From contig RQSC01001079.1 in assembly GCA_013416795.1 (NCBI GenBank), positions 22,354-37,137 of the forward strand: a DNA stretch of 14,784 bases, in the 5' to 3' direction. Origin of the DNA: Prasinococcaceae sp. CCMP 1430. Its lineage: Eukaryota; Prasinodermophyta; Palmophyllophyceae; Prasinococcales; Prasinococcaceae. This document shows, piece by piece, positions 6,226 to 14,784 of the stretch; positions within the stretch are counted from its first letter, which is position 1; every line of letters starts with the position of its first letter. A model generated the notes under the pieces. That model did not search any database. It had not been told where the DNA came from and saw only the letters and a program-made list of their open reading frames with translations. The position numbers were made by a program, and so were the translations under genes.

Positions 6226-9200
6226 ATGCCGCGGGGTGCGCGCTGGGCCGCGCCGCGTCGCGACGCGCCGTACCAGCGGCGGCCGTCGCCGCTGGCGGCG
6301 GCGCCTGCAGCGGCAGCGGCTGCGCTGACGCTCGTCCAGCTGGTGGGCTGCGCTGCTGATGCGGCCCCCGGTAACTCTGCGGGCGGCGTAGCGTCCTCCG
6401 CCACCTTCTTAGCGACTGCAGCGATCGGTGCGCTCGGAGCGCTCGCACTTGTTCTCGCAGCCGTTGTCACCACCGCGGCGATATCGCACCGCGCGCGACA
6501 ACGCCTGAAGCGCGGCAGCGGCGGCAGTGGCACCGGCAGCGCAGGCAGCAGGTAAGCGCGAGATCTCGAGGGGGCAATGCAGCGCTCATCTGCACCCACG
6601 CACTCGCATTGAGAGCGCTCGGGTTTGTGCACGCGCGCGTGCGCGTGCTTGCCGTCGCGTGCGCACATGCTTGGGCGTGAGCGCACTTGGGTGTCTCGCT
6701 GACGCGCGCACGCGCACGCGGCGGCCTTTAGTGGAGCTAGCCATGGGGTCGCTACAGGCAGCTTCGGCGTGGCGCGGGAGGCGCTTCCGCTCGGCTGGGC
6801 GAACGCACTGATGCGATCTGCGTGGCCCGCGTACATCGAGGCGAAAATGGCGAGCGTGGCATCGCGCTCAGCGCAGCGTGCTCTCGACGAGCTGGTGAGT
6901 GAGCAGCCTCGAGCCTCCGCAGTCGAGGGCGTGTACCTCGAGAGTCTCACTTGGGGCACGCGTCCGCCCTCGATGGGGCACGCGGCCGTCGAGTGGGACG
7001 AGCGTGGCGCGCTGAGCGGCGGGAGCGTGCGTTTTGAATTCGACGCGTGCTTCCACGCCCCCGACTTTTGTGCCCAGGTGGCTGTACGGGTCCTTTTGCT
7101 CGGCGGCACAACGGCCCGCGTGCGGCTGAGCGAGCTTGAGATTGAGGGCAGGGTGGTCGTACAGGTAGGTGACGAGGGGCGCGCACCGCTTGTATGGCTC
7201 ACGCACGCACGCTCTCTCTCCCTCTTTTTTCCACGCAACGCGCGAAAGCTGTGTTGCCGTGCTCTGACCAGTGATCGGGCGGGCGCGCGCTCAATCAGTT
7301 CCGTCTTGGCCCCAACGCTCCAGGCGTGGAGGGCATCGACGTGTCGTTCGTGCGGCGTCCCACCGTGAAGTTCGAGGTGTCCGCACTGGGCCTCGGGCTG
7401 CCGCTCACAGCGCTGCCGGGCGTCAAGGCATGGTTTGCCGACGCGGCGACGTCGCTCGTCGAACGCTTCGCCGTTGAGCCCGCGCGCGAGTACGTCGACA
7501 TTGCGGGAGGTTTCGCCGCCTCTCGCGCACGCGAGATCTGCCCAAGCGGAGACGGTTGCGTGCTGAGCCTGCATCTAGTTTCAGCGCGCTGCGGGCGCGA
7601 GGCGGAGCATCAAGATGGAGTGCCAGACACGCACATGACTGTCGAAGTGGAGCTCGTCAAGCGCACAGTGGCGCCACAGAGTACCACCGAGGGCGATCAG
7701 GCGGGGGCGGGTTTGGGGGAAGTGCTGTGGGCGGCAGAGTCACGCAGCGTGCCTTGGGGGGCGCACGCTCATCAGAGTGCCAGCGAGCGTGTGGACATTG
7801 GCCAGTGGTTTTATGTGCCACTGCCCGCCAAGTATGTCCACGCGGGCAAGGTCGCGTCATGGGACGCCGGCGTCAACGGTGACACCAGCACACCTACAAC
7901 TGCGACGCAGGAGCTCGACGTGCGCGTGTCGATGCGTGCGGTGCACACCCTGAGCGGTGACTCGTACGAGCTGGCAGCGGCGCACCTGCAGCTGGGCGCG
8001 CTGACTGCACAGGGTGGCAAGCCTGTGTGGCTCCCTCTGGCCAGTGAGGGGGGTGGTGCGGCAGTGCGACTCGGAGCCTCGCTCAGTGGTCTGAGCGACG
8101 AGCCCCCCTCGGAGCTGCTCACGCCAGCGAAAGCCAGGGATGCTCTCCGAAGCCCCGTGCGCTTTCTTTCGAATGGGCGCAAGGGTGGCCCGAGCGCCAC
8201 GCGTGCACAGAGGCGCGCACGCCATGGTGGTCGAGGCCGTGGTGACGTGCGTGCGGAGACTGTGACGTTTCCATCCCTTGACGCCGCCCTCGACGACTAC
8301 GATCAGGCAGTGCGCCGCACGGAGGATGCCGAGGCGGCGCGAGCCGCCGCCGAGGCTCGCGCACACTCGCTCGCCGAACGTCTTGAGGCTTCTCGGCAAC
8401 GCTGTGCTGAGCTTGCGACGGCATGCGCGCTACTGCCTGAGGGAGGCAGTGGAAGTGAAGGTGGCGGACTAGGCAGTACACACGTGACACCAGTGCACAC
8501 GGCGCTTGCTGCCTCACTCAGTGCTCACGAGGCGGACCGCACACCCTTCACGAACGGTACGGCGGGGCACGCGCGCGAACGACTGGGCGGGCGATACACA
8601 CCGGCGTTGTTCGGAAGCGTGGGCGGTACAATGAAGAATCTCGACTCGCACGAGGACTTCGAGAGCGAGGTGAAAAGCCTCGACGCGAAACTCTTCTCAA
8701 ATCTGCGCAGCGCGATCGCAGAAGAGGAGGACGACGTCCAGAGCAGCGTCGATCATTCCCCGGCATCGGTATCGGTGGCGGGCAAACCGACGCCAGCGCC
8801 AGAGCCAGCGCCGACCGGCGGCGTGCGGACACCGTCGCTACGCACACCCCAAGGCACCGGCTCAAATGCGGGCGGCTCTGGGCTCGACAGCGGCCGGGAG
8901 CCAGCCACTCAACTCGATGGCTCCGTTGCGGACGAAATCAGCATTCAAAACAACAGCGACACCTTAGACTCAGCGGACGAGCTTGGGGGTCGCATGCTCA
9001 GCGGTGGCGGCGGCGAGGACGACGCTCGTACTTATAGCCCTGGTGGTGACGTCCTCAACGCGCGCCTGCTATCGGTGGTGCGCACGCAGCGCGAGTCGAT
9101 CTCCGCCGCGCTTGAGCGCGCCGATAGCGCCGAGCGCGCTGCCAAAGAGCGGCTGGCGACGCTGCAGGATATGCTGCTGCGCATGGCTGTGTGTGGCGCG

Positions 9201-10317
9201 TGGTTCAGCGCGTACGATGAGGAGGGCAAGCCTCGACTTTTGTATGTGTGGGTGGACCTGCCCTCGAGGGCGGTGCACTGGGCACCTCCAAGGGATACAG
9301 CCCAGGCGGTGGTTCGTCCGAAGGGCAAAGCACCGGCGAGGAGCCTCATGGGTTTTGCGGCTAAGCTCGCCAACCCTACCATGATGGAGGACGTATCAAA
9401 GGTGAGCGCTCGCTCGCTCGCTTGCGTGTGCCTCGCCACCTGCTCAGTGCTGGCCGTCAACGCGCGCAGTACACGCGCATGTTCGCGGACGGCCATGCGT
9501 CTGCCAAGCGCACTCACACACGCCACGATCGTGCCCCCGACGCCACTTTTGCCCGTAGGTCCGCGTTCCGCTGAAGAAGTGTGGGCAGATACATGTGGAG
9601 CATCTGGGCGAGATCTCGAAGGGTGCAAGCTGCTTTCCGAGCGATCGCAAGGCGGGTCTCACGCGGCAGCTGGCGGCGGCTGCCACGGGCGGGTCACAGC
9701 ACGCAATCAACGCGCGAGAGGCGAGCAGCTTCAGCCTGCTGATATGCGAGGACCTGTCGAACTCCGAGGCAGACTTCAGCGACGGCGGCATGCGCAGCGG
9801 CGACGCTTTCAACGAGCCGTTGTCTGATGTCCAGAGCGATGGCGGCAGCAGGTTTGTTCGCCGCGGCGTGGTGCGCAAGCACTGTCCTGGTTTGCACTTG
9901 GGCCTGCCACCGGGCGGAAACGGCCTCAGCCGAGATCGTGAGTGCGCACGCGCACTATTTGCGCCCCGAGTGTGCGCTTGAAGGCGGCCCATGCGAGCAC
10001 GGGCGCGCGCGCGCGTATGTTCAAGCCGGCAATCGCCGCAGTCGACATGAGCTGACGGTCGCGCCCGCTCGGAAATGTCCCTCCCCTTCCCCCACTTGCT
10101 GCTTCATCTAGATTGGGTGCTGGCGTTCGAGCACGCACTCACAACGCTGCGCGGTGTGGACTCGCGGCCAGTGCTAGTGGCCGAAGAGAGGCAGCGCACA
10201 GGCACTTCCCGGACCAGCACCATCCTCAACGATACCTTCGCACAGGTGTACTCGCTTGCAGCGACCGCTGCAGGTGCTGCTGTCGCAGAACGGGCCGCGA
10301 CTCCCGCTCGCGCGTAG
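6226..10317 (+). CDS. Membrane-anchored SMP - C2 - coiled-coil - PH protein (putative contact-site lipid transfer protein)
   Basis: Spliced model: exons 6226-6551, 6762-7164, 7299-9401, 9559-9937 and 10112-10317, giving 1138 residues with every junction in phase. Residues 22-46 are weakly hydrophobic and 57-86 are a strong transmembrane segment followed by basic residues. An SMP domain (about 113-312) shows EALPLGWANAL, WPAYIEAKM, YLESLTWGTRPPSM and FVRRPTVKFEV, ending near REYVDIAG; this is the tricalbin/extended-synaptotagmin pattern. Residues about 327-505 look like a C2 domain (CVLSLHLVSA, then AAAHLQLGAL and GKPVWLPLAS) without the usual Ca-binding Asp clusters. Coiled coils occur at about 565-620 and 835-870, with a disordered acidic/Ser-rich stretch between. 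A PH-like domain (about 873-1085) runs from CGAWFSAYDEEGKPRLLYVW to WVLAFEHAL with a long acidic insert. SMP domains carry glycerophospholipids between ER and another membrane; the C2 and PH parts would bind that membrane. The start ATG is the first in frame; its -3 base is C, so an upstream exon is possible. Confidence 0.75.
6552..6761 (+). other. Intron 1 of the SMP gene
   Basis: The donor is GTAAGC and the acceptor is GGCAG at 6757-6761; length 210 bases. A second AG four bases upstream (6756-6757) would break the frame, so only 6761 joins the transmembrane exon to the SMP exon correctly. It contains a 13-base inverted repeat (6636-6648 with 6708-6720). Confidence 0.7.
6636..6720. repeat. 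13-base inverted repeat inside intron 1
   Basis: CGCGTGCGCGTGC at 6636-6648 and its exact reverse complement at 6708-6720 flank a 59-base loop. The RNA could form a very stable GC stem next to the acceptor at 6761. Alternating purine-pyrimidine sequence makes chance occurrence more likely than usual. Confidence 0.6.
7165..7298 (+). other. Intron 2 of the SMP gene
   Basis: The donor is GTAGGT after GRVVVQ and the acceptor is ATCAG ending at 7298; length 134 bases, phase 0. The join VVVQ-FRLGPNAPGVEG continues the SMP domain naturally. A later AG at 7323, after a better pyrimidine stretch, would shift the frame. The intron includes a CT-rich tract at 7211-7229. Confidence 0.65.
9402..9558 (+). 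other. Intron 3 of the SMP gene
   Basis: The donor is GTGAGC and the acceptor is TTGCCCGTAG ending at 9558; length 157 bases, phase 0. It joins MMEDVSK to VRVPLKKCGQIHVEHLG inside the PH-like domain. Four tandem CGCT units follow the donor. Read-through would give a Cys/Arg-rich translation without resemblance to the domain. Confidence 0.7.
9938..10111 (+). other. Intron 4 of the SMP gene
   Basis: The donor GTGAGT is the strongest in the window. The acceptor is a long pyrimidine run ending in ATCTAG at 10111; length 174 bases, phase 1. The split codon C+AT gives His, and the joined exon reads NGLSRDHWVLAFEHAL, completing the C-terminal helix of the PH-like domain. Without splicing the frame ends at 9981. 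Confidence 0.72.
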
Positions 10318-10664
10318 GTCGCAGCGCCCGGGCCCACGCGGTCGCCGCTCGTGCCAACCAGCAGACAGGAGTGCAGTAAGTCGATCAATGGTGGCGAGCG
10401 CGCATGGGTACGGGAGGGGGAGGGGGAAGGGTTCCGCTCGAGCGTAGGGAACGCGGGCGCGCTATGATACCACCCCCGCGCGTGCGAATTGACCTACAGT
10501 AGACTACAGTGCTCCTTCGCCGTTGGTGGTGAGTTCGCTGCTTTTTTTTTCCCTTTTTTTTTGCGGTGTGGGGCGAAAAAGCGGCTGTTGGAGGCGGGTG
10601 GCACAGCGCGCGCTCTCGGGCGCCGAGGCCAAGCGCCTCTGGCCCTTCGTGGTGGGCTTCGACG
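10318..10664. other. Intergenic region between the SMP and coiled-coil genes
   Basis: About 350 bases without a supported gene. It contains a direct repeat CTACAGT (10494-10500 and 10504-10510) and a T-rich tract of two T runs around CCC (about 10541-10562). The tract lies about 100 bases before the next ATG and probably belongs to its promoter or 5' UTR. No AATAAA was seen for the upstream gene. Confidence 0.4.
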
Positions 10665-12941
10665 ATGGACAACTCCATTCGCACAATGGACGACTTCGAG
10701 GGCGTGGCCGCCGGAGGGGCGGGCGTGGGCGCGGGCAGCGGCGGGGTGGCGACAAGGGCGCAGGAGCGGCTGGGGGCGGGAGGGGGGCGCGTGGGCGGAC
10801 AGGCGCGGGATGACGGGCCATGTGCGCCCGTTCAACAGCAGCCGCAGCCGCAGCCGCCACCGCCGCAGCTGCAGCCGCAGCCGCAGCCAGAGCCGGTACA
10901 AGCCCCGCGCGTGGCGGTGGCGCGCCCTGCGACTGGGCCAATGTTCGGCACACCACCGCCGACAGCAGCGGGCGAGGCCTGGCAGGGGCTCACGCTGTCG
11001 TTGCAAGCGGTGCAACCGGAGCAGGCTGACGAGATAGGAAGCCGAGGTAGGGCCACTGCGCCTCCTGCGGCTGCATCGATCGTGCCCGACGTCTCCGCGT
11101 CGGCCGCCGTACCGCGTCTCGCTCGAGCGCAAGCAGCTCCGGCTGCAGCCCGACCGACGCCACGAGCTGTGCCACAGCCCACCGCGCTTCCTTCGGCACA
11201 GCCCGGACGAGTCCAGGCGCCAGGTGGACTCGATGTACCCACTCATGGCCACGTGAATGGCACGGCTCCTGCTACCGGAGGCGATGGCAGTGGCGGCGAT
11301 TCTGGCAGGAGCGCAGGCGAGACGGACGCGACTGCCAGCGGAAGTGGGAGCCAGCTGAGTGGCGCGCCAGCTGAGGTCAGAGACGACGCCGCGCTTGCGG
11401 TCGCGACCAAGCAGCCAGCACCAGAGCCGCCACCCTCACGCCCTCCACTTCCGCCCACACATCGTCAGAAGCAGCAGCAGCAGGAGCAGGAGATGGATGA
11501 GGAGCAGCAACGGGAAAACACAGCGGCGGTGACGCCCATCGAGCTCGGACCAATCACCCCGCCGCGGATGGACACGCCGTCGCCGCCTATAGCACGTGTA
11601 CCCTTGCCACCCACACGTCTGTGGGAGCCGCCGCAACCGCCGTCAGTCGTTGCACCGGAGCAGGGTCCACGAGATGCGGTGCAGGAAGGCACTGAGGATG
11701 CTGGTCCAGTGCACGACGAGATGCGACGAGAGGATCCAAATGGACAGGACAACGACGAGATTCAGCCAGCACCGCGGGAGGCGCCACTGTCGCCGCCATA
11801 CCGCCCGCCTCAGCTTTCGGCCGCTGCCGCCGCGCTCGCAAACGCTGTGACGCCCGGGCGCATAGATGAGAGCTTCAGGGGCAGCCGATATGGCCCTGAG
11901 TCGCAGCTGTTGCAGTCACCGCTCGGAGCGAGCCACCGCCGCACCACAACCGAGTCGGAGCTCGCGCGTCACGTGGAAGACCTGGAACAGGAGCGCTTTG
12001 CGCTGCAGCAGGGTCTCGAGAGCAGCCACCGCGTGGCGGAGCAGTTGGCACAAGAGCTCGATGCTCTAAACGCTGCTCAGAATGACAGGGCCGGAGCGCT
12101 CGAGGGCGCCGAACGAGCCGCTGCCGAGGCGACGACACGCGCGCAAGCAGCAGAGGAAGCTCTTGCCGCAGCGATTGCGGATCGCGATGTGGCCAACAGC
12201 GCGGCATCTGAAGCGAGCCAGCGATCTGAGGGGCTGGCAGCTGAGGTTGTGCATTTGGAAGAGGAGCTCCTACGTTTGCGGTCGCGTGAGATCAAGGCAG
12301 CCACCGAGACAGAGGATATCCAGCGCGAGGCCGAGCAGCGAGGCAGGCGCCTGGCATCAACCGAGCGCGAGCTGCAAGAGATGCGTGCAGCAATAGAGGC
12401 CCTCGCTGAGGAGAAACGTTCGCTCATTGTCAAGTTGCGACGCGCAGCCAACGCAGCTAGTGCAACGAACGGGGACCACTCGTCGCGGCAGCCGCGGCCG
12501 CGGGGGAGGCAGGACCCGGCCGACACGGCACCGCAACGAGCGCAGGAAGAGGATGCACCCACCACTGGTGACAGCGTGCCGTCTGATGCATGTCTGCACA
12601 TGCTCGGATCAATCAACACGAGCATAGACGCGCTGTTGCGCGAGCGCAGGCAGCTCGCCGCGGCGGCGCGTGAGCACGCTGCCGCAGCCGAGGAGGCAAC
12701 GGCTGAGCGCAACGCCCTGCGCGCGCGCCTAGACGTGCAGACGCAACAGCTCGAACTCGTTGTGTCACGGCAGGCAGCCGCAGCTGGCGCAGGCCGAACT
12801 GTCGCAAACGGTCAAGTGGCTGTGCCGGTCGAGGAGGTTGGCATGGGCGACTCGGAGTACTTCGTCGACCGCGCGCTGTCTCTGCTTGTCTCGATCTTTG
12901 TCGGTACGCCAAGTTCCACGCGGCCGGTCAGCCAGCTCTGA
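10665..12941 (+). CDS. Pro/Gln-rich coiled-coil protein, function unknown
   Basis: A continuous 758-residue frame without introns. The ATG at 10665 has A at -3 and G at +4, a good context; the frame is open further upstream only through non-ATG codons. Residues 1-50 are Gly/Arg-rich. Residues 55-80 are a Gln/Pro repeat (QPQPPPPQLQPQPQP). Residues 80-420 are disordered, Pro-rich with a short Gln/Glu run (about 268-282). A heptad-rich coiled coil covers about 432-595 (HVEDLEQERFALQQG through EEKRSLIVKLRR). A second one covers about 645-705 (LHMLGSINTSIDALL through TQQLELVV). The end, DRALSLLVSIFVG, is hydrophobic but too short for a clear membrane anchor. The layout recalls golgins, tethers or cytoskeletal scaffolds, but I recognise no family. 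It follows the SMP gene in the same direction; a functional link is only a guess. Confidence 0.72.
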   Translation: MDNSIRTMDDFEGVAAGGAGVGAGSGGVATRAQERLGAGGGRVGGQARDDGPCAPVQQQPQPQPPPPQLQPQPQPEPVQAPRVAVARPATGPMFGTPPPTAAGEAWQGLTLSLQAVQPEQADEIGSRGRATAPPAAASIVPDVSASAAVPRLARAQAAPAAARPTPRAVPQPTALPSAQPGRVQAPGGLDVPTHGHVNGTAPATGGDGSGGDSGRSAGETDATASGSGSQLSGAPAEVRDDAALAVATKQPAPEPPPSRPPLPPTHRQKQQQQEQEMDEEQQRENTAAVTPIELGPITPPRMDTPSPPIARVPLPPTRLWEPPQPPSVVAPEQGPRDAVQEGTEDAGPVHDEMRREDPNGQDNDEIQPAPREAPLSPPYRPPQLSAAAAALANAVTPGRIDESFRGSRYGPESQLLQSPLGASHRRTTTESELARHVEDLEQERFALQQGLESSHRVAEQLAQELDALNAAQNDRAGALEGAERAAAEATTRAQAAEEALAAAIADRDVANSAASEASQRSEGLAAEVVHLEEELLRLRSREIKAATETEDIQREAEQRGRRLASTERELQEMRAAIEALAEEKRSLIVKLRRAANAASATNGDHSSRQPRPRGRQDPADTAPQRAQEEDAPTTGDSVPSDACLHMLGSINTSIDALLRERRQLAAAAREHAAAAEEATAERNALRARLDVQTQQLELVVSRQAAAAGAGRTVANGQVAVPVEEVGMGDSEYFVDRALSLLVSIFVGTPSSTRPVSQL

Positions 12942-13084
12942 GCAACGCGAGGGGAGCGCAAGCACATCTCCCCGCCCTTCCAAAGACGGCAATAATACGA
13001 TAACGATTTGACACTACTTTCGCTCTAGAACTAGGTGTTGTACTCTAAGTGTGCTGGCGTCAGGCTCCGCAGCTTGCTGGGCCG
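12942..13084. other. Convergent intergenic spacer with shared 3' ends
   Basis: 143 bases separate the stop codons of two converging genes. The middle (12989-13055) is AT-richer than the surroundings, with AATAATACGATAACG, and may serve as 3' UTR for both. No canonical AATAAA is present on either strand. Confidence 0.4.
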
Positions 13085-14557
13085 TCAGCACAGCGGCTCG
13101 GCTGCGCCGCCACCTCCGAAGCTCGCCGCATGTGCGCCGCGGATGGCGACGTGACGCGGCGCGACGAGCACTGTGCCGTTCGTCGCATTTACCGCCCACG
13201 ACGCACCGCCCGTGACGAGCCCGCGCTTGCCAGCGATGCCCGCGTCTTGCTCGGCTGCTGATGCGCTCGCGCGCTCGCGCGCGTGGCCCTGGATGCCGCG
13301 CGCGAGTCCCGCGTTCGGAAGCGGCGCGCGCATGCCGTAGTTGCGCACCGCCTGTCGCACGGTGGCCTGCCTCCTCGCCTTCCGCTCCTTGAAGCCCTTG
13401 AAAACGGCCTGCATCCGCACCGCTGCCTTCGCGAGTATGGTCTGCAGGCGCGCTGTGGCGATGGGGTGGTCACCCGCCTGCTCGTAGATGCGACAAGCGG
13501 CGCCCTTTTTCCCCATGGCCTCGAGCATCTGCGCGAGCTTGAGCCATGCCTTGCTGGCTTGAGGATCGGCGTCTGCGGCGGCGCGCATGGCCCACATGGC
13601 GTCGTCCGTCGCGCCGCGCTGCGAGTACAGCTCGCCAAGCGCCATGAGCGCCGCAGCATGTTGGGGGTCGCGCTCGGTCGCTGCGAGGAAGGCCGCCTCG
13701 GCCTCCTGCGGGCGCCCTCGTGATTGCTCTATCAGTCCTAGACGGTGCCACCCCTCAGCCGTCTTTCTCGACTGCGGCTCTGGGTCGTCCCCCAGCGCTT
13801 CGCGCAGCCGCGCGGCCGGCGCGTCCGCCTCTGATCCACCGTACGCATGGTCGAGCCACGCCAGGCTCTGTCGATTGCGCGCCAGCACAGGAGTGCAGCG
13901 AGCGCTCGTCTGTGGCCCTGGGATGCCCCACGCGCTCAGCTCGGCGAGCAGTCCTTTGATGGCTTCTTCTGCCGGGCCCCGGCTGTCGCTGCGCGAGGCA
14001 GCACCCTGGTGCGCCTCGCAGAGCTCGCAGATCACGTCCGCCACATTCCACAAGCCATTCGCACCCGGAAACGCGCCACTGGACTTGTCGCAGGCATCTA
14101 CTGCCTTGCGCAGGAATCCAATGGCCGATTCGTGGTCTTTGAGCTTTCGCGCGTTGCGGCCGGCCGTGAGGCAGGCCTTGGCGCGCGTGCCGTGCGCGTC
14201 CGCTTTGCCGCCGGACGACTCCATAGACATGCCGCGCTCGACGGCCTTGACGCACTTGGCGGCTTCCGCGCTGCGGTCAAACACGATAGCAATGGCCAAG
14301 AAGTCCTCCGCGGCGGGAAGCTTTGGAAGACCCGTGCTGGCGTCTACACCATCATCGGCGAACCCCTGCGTGTAGTAGCTCTGCGCCTCACGGATCTTGC
14401 CGAGCGCTACGCACGCTGCGGCCGCGCCCGCGCATGCCTCGCGGTGCGCCACGCCGCCCGGCGCTTCTGCACGCACGAGCGCGCGGTACGATGCCAGCGC
14501 CTCCGCCCACTTGCCCGCGCGGCGCTGCCGCCGGGCGGGCCACATGCCCAGCCCCAT
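13085..14557 (-). CDS. TPR-repeat protein with IQ calmodulin-binding motif
   Basis: A 490-residue frame from ATG at 14557-14555. The frame stays open upstream to about 14746 but only from a GTG, with Pro/Ser/Gln low-complexity residues, so 14557 is the best start in the window. TPR-like helical pairs are seen at about 14-35 (GKWAEALASYRALV), 45-66, 138-158 (KDHESAIGFLRKAV), 267-300 (AEGWHRLGLIEQSRGRPQEA), 301-333 (AAALMALGELYSQRGATDDA) and 335-361 (KAWLKLAQMLEAMGKKGAA). RMQAVFKGFKERKARR (381-396) fits an IQ motif, a calmodulin or EF-hand binding helix. The rest (400-490) is Ala/Gly-rich and unordered. TPR-IQ proteins are often scaffolds in cilia or cytoskeletal complexes, but no specific family is recognised. 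An N-terminal exon to the right of the window is possible, since ARRQ is preceded by an acceptor-like CGGCAG. Confidence 0.72.
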   Translation of the reverse strand: MGLGMWPARRQRRAGKWAEALASYRALVRAEAPGGVAHREACAGAAAACVALGKIREAQSYYTQGFADDGVDASTGLPKLPAAEDFLAIAIVFDRSAEAAKCVKAVERGMSMESSGGKADAHGTRAKACLTAGRNARKLKDHESAIGFLRKAVDACDKSSGAFPGANGLWNVADVICELCEAHQGAASRSDSRGPAEEAIKGLLAELSAWGIPGPQTSARCTPVLARNRQSLAWLDHAYGGSEADAPAARLREALGDDPEPQSRKTAEGWHRLGLIEQSRGRPQEAEAAFLAATERDPQHAAALMALGELYSQRGATDDAMWAMRAAADADPQASKAWLKLAQMLEAMGKKGAACRIYEQAGDHPIATARLQTILAKAAVRMQAVFKGFKERKARRQATVRQAVRNYGMRAPLPNAGLARGIQGHARERASASAAEQDAGIAGKRGLVTGGASWAVNATNGTVLVAPRHVAIRGAHAASFGGGGAAEPLC

Positions 14558-14784
14558 TTCACAGCTGCCGCGCGCTGCTGCCCAGGCGCGCCCTTCTGCT
14601 TCTTCGGCTCTGCCTCTGTCCCCCCCGGCCCTGCACGGCACCCGGGCGTGCGGGCGGCGCCCTGGAAGGGCGAGCGGATGGGGCGCGGCGCGTGGCTGGC
14701 TGGATGGCTGGCTGGCTGGCTGGCTGGGCGTCCACCTTGGCGCCACCTCCCGCTGCGCGCGCGCCCGCCCGCGGCGCGGCGCGG
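14558..14784. other. 5' region of the TPR gene
   Basis: About 230 bases up to the right edge, very GC-rich, with the TGGC repeat. An open frame on the - strand is Pro/Ser/Arg/Gln-rich and lacks an ATG. It is likely promoter or 5' UTR, or a non-coding part of a larger gene. Confidence 0.35.
14693..14728. repeat. TGGC tetranucleotide repeat (9 units)
   Basis: Nine consecutive TGGN units, seven of them TGGC, with TGGA as the third and TGGG as the last. The tract lies about 140 bases upstream of the TPR gene start, in its presumed 5' UTR or promoter. Confidence 0.8.

Noticed and set aside
5724-7574. 616-codon open frame on the - strand
   Set aside because: It lies opposite the SMP gene exons and introns. 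Its translation is Arg/Ser/Ala/Pro-rich without a domain, while the + strand shows conserved SMP motifs. It is a GC-driven shadow.
10245-10278. A further tiny intron (34 bases) near the end of the SMP gene
   Set aside because: GTGTAC and CTGCAG are present, but the length is far below the other introns, and the unspliced frame already ends cleanly at 10317.
1-14784. tRNA, rRNA, CRISPR array or transposon
   Set aside because: I saw no T-arm/cloverleaf pattern, no spaced direct-repeat array and no transposase or reverse-transcriptase motifs. A covariance-model scan would be needed to exclude divergent small RNAs.

Overview
The window looks like nuclear DNA of a very GC-rich unicellular eukaryote, most likely a microalga (haptophyte-, pelagophyte- or green-alga-like; the lineage cannot be fixed from this sequence). 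The grounds are spliceable GT-AG introns of about 125-210 bases, an AATAAA signal after one gene, secretory and mitochondrial-type leaders, and eukaryote-only architectures (SMP, PH, IQ motif, acid-amidase family). Most genes lie on the + strand and the last one is on the - strand. Long open frames on both strands are expected at this GC content, so I kept only frames with recognisable domains or a consistent exon structure.

Layout. 1-245: 3' end of a phytanoyl-CoA dioxygenase-like (PhyH) gene, then an AATAAA signal. 246-1277: low-complexity intergenic DNA. 1278-2222: N-terminal two-thirds of a second PhyH gene, stopped by a single N at 2223. 2224-2558: the 3' part of an unrelated protein with two copies of a Cys-rich 31-residue module and a poly-Lys tail; the open frame through the N is probably an assembly chimera. 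2808-3995: a bacterial-type 2-methylcitrate/citrate synthase, with a likely mitochondrial leader (ATG 2657) one base out of frame. 4284-5663: an N-acylethanolamine acid amidase / acid ceramidase-like hydrolase, with its signal peptide also one base out of frame and a 125-base intron near its 3' end.

6226-10317: a five-exon gene for a protein of about 1138 residues ordered membrane anchor - SMP lipid-transfer domain - degenerate C2 - coiled coils - split PH domain. It is a candidate membrane-contact-site lipid-transfer protein with an unusual C-terminus. 10665-12941: an intronless gene for a 758-residue Pro/Gln-rich coiled-coil protein. 13085-14557 (- strand, convergent): a TPR protein with an IQ motif.

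Several genes concern lipids (PhyH, acid amidase, SMP protein, and methylcitrate synthase as a possible propionyl-CoA sink). In a eukaryote this clustering may be chance; no operon-like arrangement is implied. The most interesting objects are the SMP-C2-PH protein, the prokaryotic-style PrpC, and the chimeric junction at 2223.
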